Shown one piece after another: positions 57,700 to 64,000 of a stretch of 64,000 nt of DNA (position 1 is the first letter of the stretch; each line of letters starts with the position of its first letter). The notes below the pieces were generated by a model, which searched no databases, had not been told where the DNA came from, and was given only the letters and a program-made list of their open reading frames with translations. The stretch covers positions 54,291,609-54,355,608 of the forward strand of contig CM032660.1 in NCBI GenBank assembly GCA_019095985.1, written 5' to 3'. A program made the position numbers and the translations under genes. This DNA comes from Streblospio benedicti. Its lineage: Eukaryota > Annelida > Polychaeta > Spionida > Spionidae.

Positions 57700-58550
57700 T
57701 ACAAATTTCAGTATAGTATGTGATTGAAAATTTTCAATATGGCCGCCATAATTCAAGATGGATGCCATTTTTACATAATATTTCTATTATTTCACACAAA
57801 AGGTCTTGCAAATAGGAAACTAAGCGGTAGAGCAAGCTACATCATATCATATTGTGTTCAGCAGGTTTTAAGGCCTTAGAAAAATATATATTTTGCTAAC
57901 CAAATATTTCTTTTGCCACATGCTTCAGTTTTACAAATGTCAATGTCATGTGGATTTTTAAAATTTTAACAGCCAAAAACAAGTGCTTCCCGAATCCCTG
58001 TCAAAATGGAGGTGAATGTAACAATGGCAACTGTAAATGCAAACCTGAATGGCTCGGCAACCAGTGTCAAAGTATGTATGTTTATGTAAATGTGTCAATG
58101 CATAAAGCAAATCATTAATATATTGCATGTCATAAAATTCAAATATGAAATTAATAATTAAAAAATACAGTAGTAATTTACAAAATATATACTAGGTTAT
58201 GCCATAAAAATTCTTTCAAAGTAATGACTAATCATTCAATTTAGTAGATATTTACAAAAGTAATACAATAAATCGTAAATTTACTGTAGAATGCTAAAAC
58301 ATATCACAGTGTTTTTGTTTGTTTTTTGTTTTTTTTTTTTTATTTTTAAGAAATCTTTATTTGAAACACCTGCTGATAACATATTTTAAAGATGATACAG
58401 AGCATCTATTCAAAAGCTGAGCTTGACAACTGAATACAGATACATAAAGATCATTTTCTCCATATAACATACATAGTTCTTTGCACATGGGTAACTTTAA
58501 TAGACTAATACAATTGAATAATTTAGCAGGTTATTTAAAGTACCACGTTG
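57700..58550. repeat. EGF unit, copy at 58 kb
   Basis: Upstream part (CAATATGGCCGCCATAATTC) is repeated at 58694-58885 and 60035-60215. The EGF exon and downstream intron match 26220-26860 and 60220-60800. Confidence 0.85.
57973..58071 (+). CDS. EGF-like domain exon
   Basis: 99 bases, phase 1 at both ends, donor GTATGT. Encodes KNKCFPNPCQNGGECNNGNC and CKPEWLGNQC. Six cysteines intact; the usual GW is EW. Confidence 0.88.
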
Positions 58551-58883
58551 TTCAGTAGGAAGTATAGCATTAGAAAGTAAAGATGTGGTGAAATATTTGT
58601 GTGTGAACATCTGGAATATTAGGGGTTTCCATGGTAACCTACATATGCCTTCATGCTTAAATGATAAACACTCATATTTATAAAATAAGAGCCTACAAAT
58701 TTCAGTATAGTATGTGATTGAAAATTTTCAATATGGCCGCCATAATTCAAGATGGATGCCATTTTTACATAATATTTCAATTATCTTACACAAAAGGTCT
58801 TGCAAATAGGAAACTAAGTGGTAGAGCAAGCTACATCATATCATATTTTGTTCAGCAGGTTTTAAGGCCTTAGAAAAAATATA

Positions 58884-59840
58884 TAAGTATAAATATAAGT
58901 ATAAGTATTTTTAATTTTACAAAACCAGTCCATAGAATTTAAAATAGATAAATACAATATATACAGATAAAAAACTTTATCAGCCTTAATACAACAGTTC
59001 AAACCATTTACCAGCAATTTAACTGGTGTAAATAAAGAATTGAGATGATAAGCAAGTTTGGACTAGACTATTATTACTACGATATAGACGACTTCTAAAA
59101 AAAACATATATATTGCTTTTCTCATAATATTTCAAAAACAATCAATATTCTTATCTAAAAATTCTGAGAGACACTACATCTTCTATCTAGTTTAAAAAGA
59201 GCTCTAAATTATTGTTGTGCCATGCAAACACATTTTGTTATAAGAAATCTTTTTTATATGATGCCCATAACTGACAACAATAAAAGTTACAGCAATATGT
59301 TTAAAAAAAAGTTGGACTTTAAAACTATTATCACAGTTTCGAAATTTGTTGATTAAAACATTACCCCTGCAAAAATAGACTGAATTTGCCTGCGTATATC
59401 CTTGTCATCACAAAATACTAGAAATAAAAAACACCTAAATATTTATGTTCATCAATCCATTTCAGTGCTTTTCCAAAAAAGAGCATGAGAGGGGGGAAGA
59501 CATATTTTTTATAACTTTAGGATAAACCACCATACAAGCAGTCTTTTTTTGCATTATACACCATTTCATATTTATTAGCATACATTTCACAAACTTTCAG
59601 CAGCACTATAAGCAATTGGTGAAGAAGCCAGAAGGACTGAGTCATCAGCATAAAAGAGATGATTGATACACACATTGTTATGATAGCAACCAACATTAGT
59701 ATTAGATAATTCTTGACTCAGGTCATCCATAAACACATTAAAAAAATTGGGGAAAGAATAACATTTAAAAAAGACCATTGGTTGAATTAAAAGGTGCAGA
59801 TAATTTAAACCATTTGATAATAAAATTTTGCTTCATATAC
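58884..59840 (-). mobile_element. Rex1/CR1-type LINE fragment, minus strand
   Basis: Minus-strand reading gives FNVFMDDLSQELSNTNVGCY, CINHLFYADDSVLLASSP (the YADD active site, near 59650), then NAKKTACMVVYPK and FCRGNVLINKFRNCDNSFKV. This is the reverse transcriptase palm-to-thumb of a Rex1-like LINE. Many stops follow; it is dead. It interrupts a copy of the EGF-unit upstream repeat. Confidence 0.8.
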
Positions 59841-60306
59841 CAATACATCAATTAGTTTAATAAATAACAGGGGGAAAAATTTGTTGTGGACACATGGAAT
59901 AACTTTTCAAACATACTGCAATAGGCCTTAAGATTTGAAAATTTTGATGCAGATAAAACACAAATAATCATGACTAGAACATGATACATAAAAATCTATG
60001 TCATATTTAGAAAATAAAAAACAAATGTACACATATCAGTAGAATGTTTGAAAATTTTAAATTATGGCAGGATGTATAATTCAAGATGGCTGCCATTTTA
60101 ACATTATTTTTCAATTTTTTCAAGAAAAAGGTCTTGCAAATAGGAAACTAATTATTTTTAGAGCAAGCTACATCATATCATATTGTGTTCAGCAGGTTTA
60201 AAGAGCCTTAGAAAAATATATATTTTGCTAACCAAATATTTATTTTGCCACATGCGTCAGTTTTACAAATGTCAATGTCATGTGGATTTTCTGAAATTTT
60301 TAACAG

Positions 60307-60405
60307 CCAAAAACAAGTGCTTCCCGAATCCTTGTAAAAATGGAGGTGAATGTAACAACGGCAACTGTACATGCAAACCTGGATGGTTTGGCAACCAGTG
60401 TCAAA
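60307..60405 (+). CDS. EGF-like domain exon
   Basis: 99 bases, phase 1 at both ends, donor GTATGT. Encodes KNKCFPNPCKNGGECNNGNC and CKPGWFGNQC. Intact. Confidence 0.9.
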
Positions 60406-60869
60406 GTATGTATGTTTATGTAAATGTGTTAATGCGTAAAGCAAATCATTAATATATTGCATATCATAAAATTAAAAAATGTGATACTTAATTAAAAATA
60501 CATTAGTAATTTACAAAATATATACTAGGTTATGCCATAAAAATTCTATCAAAGTAAGGACTAACATAATCATTCAATTTAGTAGATATTTACAATAAAT
60601 TGTAAATTTACTGTAAAATACTAAAACATATTACAATGTTTTTTGTTTGTTTTTGTGCTGTTATTTTAGTTTCTTTAAGAAATCTTTATTTGAAACACCT
60701 GCTGATAACATATTTTAAAGATACAGCTTGATACAGAGCATCTATTCAAAAGCTGAGCATAACAACTGAATACAGATACATAAAGATCATTTGCTATAAT
60801 ATAACATTATCTAATTTGTCATATTATAAGTTTTGAAATGCTTAGTAATATCAGTTACTTTTATTCAGA

Positions 60870-60906
60870 TGTTTCTAAGTTCACAGGAGACCATTTTGCT
60901 CTTGAG
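60870..60906 (+). pseudogene. Broken start of a PAN exon
   Basis: DVSKFTGDHFALE matches the start of the PAN exon at 39276 but the first cysteine is phenylalanine and the match stops after GAG. Confidence 0.65.
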
Positions 60907-61078
60907 CCGAAAGGGAAGCTAAAGGGGGCTATAGGAAAAGGGCGTTAACAGACAACCATAAAACATCAGTTTTGATTGAAACAGTTAGTAAAACGTGTTA
61001 GTAAAACGTGTTACCATATCTCATTTTGTCACAGTATCAGTATTAGATTTGTGATGTGATATCCATCGTTTTTTTCAG

Positions 61079-61509
61079 AGGTCTGCACAGAAGCTTTTTC
61101 TCTTGAGGCTTTCAGAACTATCATTGACCGCGATGGCAAAGAGGTACTGTGGGCCACCGACTTACCCCATTGTAGGGATGTATGTCTGGGCCTTGCTCGG
61201 TGTGAAGCTTTCAAATTCAACAGGTGAGTTTGCTCACTTGTTCCTTACACTATGTTCAAACAAACCAAGCTAATAAGTTTAAACAATTTTGTGTCTCATG
61301 ACTCATGAGATCATAACAGCAAAAGCAACCTTAATTTCTAAATATTATTTTTATTAGCCAATGGATCATTTCCCAATTTGATTGATTTTGTGTTATTTAT
61401 TCTTTTAGACTAAGTGATCGATGCCACTTATTTGATACTGATGTTAGTAGTAGCCGTACAAAACAAGACAACTTTGTCCACCTGTTCATAAGGAATAGGT
61501 GTAGTGGAG
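61079..61509 (+). CDS. PAN/apple domain (two exons), copy 3
   Basis: Exons 61079-61223 and 61409-61509 sum to 246 bases (82 codons), phase 1 at both ends. They encode EVCTEAFSLEAFRTIIDRDG, CRDVCLGLARCEAFKFN and SDRCHLFDTDVSSSRTKQDN, RNRCSGG. All PAN cysteines are kept. The first exon has a new start with its own acceptor TTTTTTCAG. Confidence 0.87.
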
Positions 61510-62165
61510 GTGAGAGTCTGCATATTATATCATCTTCCTCGAGGCAATGTCTTTGGTTTTAATGTGTTTTAAATGTCAGGGAGCTTGTGATCCGAGATTT
61601 AGATAAAATGTAACAACCATAAAAGTTTACAATTTTTATGTACGTGCATATCTAAAGAACAAAAATAAACAATGTATTTCTAAGGGGTTTCTTTCAATAT
61701 TCTTTTTGAATTGTTGTAGAGTAAAGTCTTTTCCCAATACTCTTCTTGAATATGTGTTTGGTGCTTAATTCATACTTATAGGGACATGCACAAGCAATGT
61801 CTCCTTAGATAGATGGAATTGATATTTTTTTGATACACTGGACATGTTGCCCCTAATAAGTTTTTACAGTCATTAGGATCCTTTTGATTGTTAAAGCATC
61901 AATAGCCATAAAAGTGAAATACCATATTAATTATATCTACCATATTTCCCCTGAAAAATAGAGCACTGCATGAAATTGCAGCCTCCATCACCGGTGTACT
62001 GACAACCAAAAATAGCTGCCCAGAAATTATTATTATGGCTGATGAGAATTGATTGTGTACAAATATGATTTTGGGTGTATTTCATGAAACCTGAACAGAG
62101 AAGTAATTAATTGTGAAGAAATGGAAGATTGGGCACATATAAACATACCGGTATATATATTTAAA

Positions 62166-63237
62166 TGCAGAGATGTGAACTTATGGGGAAAAACATTATT
62201 TTTCTAGGGTCTGTAAAATCATTACGTCCGGGCTTAAGCTTTAAGCTTAAGCTTAAGGATTTCAATAGTTTCATCAAAAATATGCACTTTGCACTGCGGT
62301 GCTATTATGAGACAGACATTGAAATTGACACAGTTTCGTTGTTCACTGAATGCAACCATGATTTTATGACACAAAAAATCATATTAACAAAGCTTTTCAT
62401 TTGTCCATATACATCTTATTCAGCCAGCAAGAAAAAATCAATATTTCAACCAAGCACCAAAATTGATTATTGGATTTGAAACTAGATTGATTATCATCTT
62501 GTTATCCAGTACTATTGTATGGCAACACAAATAGCTTTATGCTGGATACATTGATTCTGATTCATTCTGATGTTTTCTCTTCAAATTCATAGATTTCTTG
62601 ATTGTAAAAGTATACATTTTTTCAATATATTATCTTAATTGTCCATAAGTCAACGTCGTTCTAGCGACACAGTGTTCTTTGAACACTTTTGATCTAGTTA
62701 CTTAAATTATTTCATTTTACAAAATAAACAGCGATTATCAGCCGTCATGAAATGCATTTGTACCACAGACGTGTGATTTATAATACTTGATGACAGTTAC
62801 GACCCAATTTGTGTCAGTGTCAAAGTCTTCTGCTCTTCACAAAAAGAAGTTGAATCAGAATTTATGTCAGTGCACTGAAAGTGGCAGATCTGGGGGTGGG
62901 CTGGGGTTGAGGGTTGCTTCAAGATGTAGGTATAGATGAGTACAGCATAGATGTCACAGTGGCAGAATAATTAATCCTTGTAAAATGAGAGGAGTGTCAA
63001 GACGACCATCATGCAGACAATGGTTTGGGTAAATATAAAACCATCAAATACTTAGTCATTTTAGTACCCACTATACAAATAGTACGTAAATCAATATTTT
63101 ACTATATGTATTTTACTGTATGTACTAAACTGTAAAACATTAACATTTTATTAAGATTTTTCTCATTTTTTATAAAGATTTTTGCTTGAAAATTAAGATT
63201 TTTCAAGGGTCGATTAAGATGTTCCTCTGTGACAGGT
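62166..63237. mobile_element. Short CXC-nuclease-family element, 1.1 kb
   Basis: Left end TGCAGAGATGTGAACTTATG as at 40248. The right flank matches 44.1-44.6 kb up to CCTCTGTGACAG and then joins antistasin-unit sequence, so the right end is lost. About 300 bases in the middle are unlike the other copies. Confidence 0.68.
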
Positions 63238-63753
63238 GTGATATATATTTAACAATGGTGATTATTTAACATATCTGCATCTTCTAGCCATATTGGAAAA
63301 CGTTGACCATCCTGGACATAACTAGTGATCAAAATTCTTTCTTAGAATAAATCCATTAGAGTGGACTATATTCATTATGATTATGTAACACCAAATATCT
63401 TTAAGTAATACATGTATGATTAACGGCACCATAAAGACATACAACATTATGAAATCATGATATATTTCTTGAAAAGTCTTGCATAAATTAACATAATTTC
63501 TAAAATATTGGATTGTAATATCTTTGATTTGCTTTTTGTTATTCCTTGGCCTCAACAACAATTTAAGATCTAAGTTTTACGACTAAAACCATAATACAAA
63601 GAAAGATAAGTGAATGATTGATTTCCGATGGCCATTTCGGAAAATGAATGTCCCAATCCAACTGAAGAGAAATGGAACCAGCCTCAAAGGAATAGACAAT
63701 ATGAGATAGGCAATATTGATTTACCGGGTTTCTACTGTTACCGTTGACTTCAG
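63238..63753. repeat. Antistasin-unit intron, copy 5
   Basis: Same unit as 33815-34810 (GACATAACTAGTGATCAAAA). It shows that an antistasin unit has been joined to the right end of a PAN block. Confidence 0.8.
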
Positions 63754-63876
63754 AATCTTTTACAACAGATTCTACTATGCCTGAAGAATGGCCATGTCCT
63801 GTACCCTGGTGTACCAATGAATGCATCAATGGCTACAAATTAGATGATAGAGGATGTCAAACTTGCAAATGTGTTG
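63754..63876 (+). CDS. Antistasin-like domain exon 8
   Basis: 123 bases, phase 1 at both ends, donor GTAGGC. Encodes MPEEWPCPVPWCTNEC, INGYKLDDRGCQTCKCVG. The last arginine is valine. The gene appears to continue past the window. Confidence 0.9.
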
Positions 63877-64000
63877 GTAGGCATAGATATTTTTACTTGT
63901 TGGCCTATTGTATGAACAAACTTTAGAGAGAAAGACGTTGATAAAAGAGCCAGCTTTAAAACGTACGCGCTATTTGTTTGATTTGCTTTTTGTTATTCCT

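Larger units (their letters stand above)
60805..62165. repeat. PAN block, copy 3
   Basis: Matches the PAN blocks at 39.0 and 50.5 kb, with a unique segment at about 60907-61060 that separates a dead PAN start from a live one. Confidence 0.83.

Overview
This is animal nuclear DNA: AT-rich, intron-rich, full of LINE, SINE, Penelope and MITE copies, with three assembly gaps of exactly 100 N. No bacterial feature is present. The host exons encode secreted, cysteine-rich domains typical of marine invertebrates: C-type lectin (CTLD), F-type lectin (fucolectin-like), PAN/apple, EGF and antistasin. A mollusc, annelid, brachiopod or lancelet is plausible, but the species cannot be fixed from sequence alone.

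Every supported host exon is on the + strand. The order is: CTLD (0.9-6.1 kb), CTLD (6.8-11.2 kb), F-type lectin pieces (11.5-15.7 kb), PAN (16.6-17.4 kb), F-type lectin (17.8-18.4 kb), an uncertain exon (19.4 kb), EGF exons (23.3-26.4 kb), PAN (27.2-27.6 kb), CTLD (28.5-29.3 kb), antistasin exons alternating with a 22-residue acidic linker exon (31.9-38.9 kb), PAN (39.3-39.7 kb), linkers (45.5-45.8 kb), CTLD (48.6-49.3 kb), PAN (50.7-51.1 kb), linker (54.1 kb), antistasin x3 (55.3-57.4 kb), EGF x2 (58.0-60.4 kb), PAN (61.1-61.5 kb) and antistasin (63.8 kb). For nearly every intact domain the exon lengths sum to a multiple of three and both borders are phase 1, so these modules can be gained, lost or duplicated without changing frame. 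The window looks like the inside of one giant mosaic gene, or a few neighbouring paralogues. No convincing start or end is visible, and both borders appear to cut through it.

From 28 kb on, the locus is a patchwork of duplicated blocks. CTLD block: 28.5-30.3 and 48.5-50.3 kb. PAN block: 39.0-40.2, 50.4-52.4 and 60.8-62.2 kb. Linker block: 44.7-46.1 and 53.3-54.5 kb. Antistasin block: four copies at 31.6-38.4 kb and one at 63.2 kb on. EGF unit: 26.2, 57.7 and 60.0 kb. Some copies have intact exons and others have decayed.

Mobile elements have shaped the exons. A tRNA-derived SINE makes up almost all of one lectin intron, bounded by AAGGT on both sides, which looks like intron gain. A LINE cuts a linker exon in half yet leaves an in-phase acceptor. 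A LINE tail splits an EGF exon. A 4.4 kb element with 14-bp inverted ends (40.2-44.7 kb) carries a decayed gene for a FEN1/XPG-like nuclease fused to a CXC (Tesmin/TSO1-like) zinc domain. Shorter versions with the same ends lie at the matching place in two other PAN blocks, which suggests a little-described DNA transposon group.
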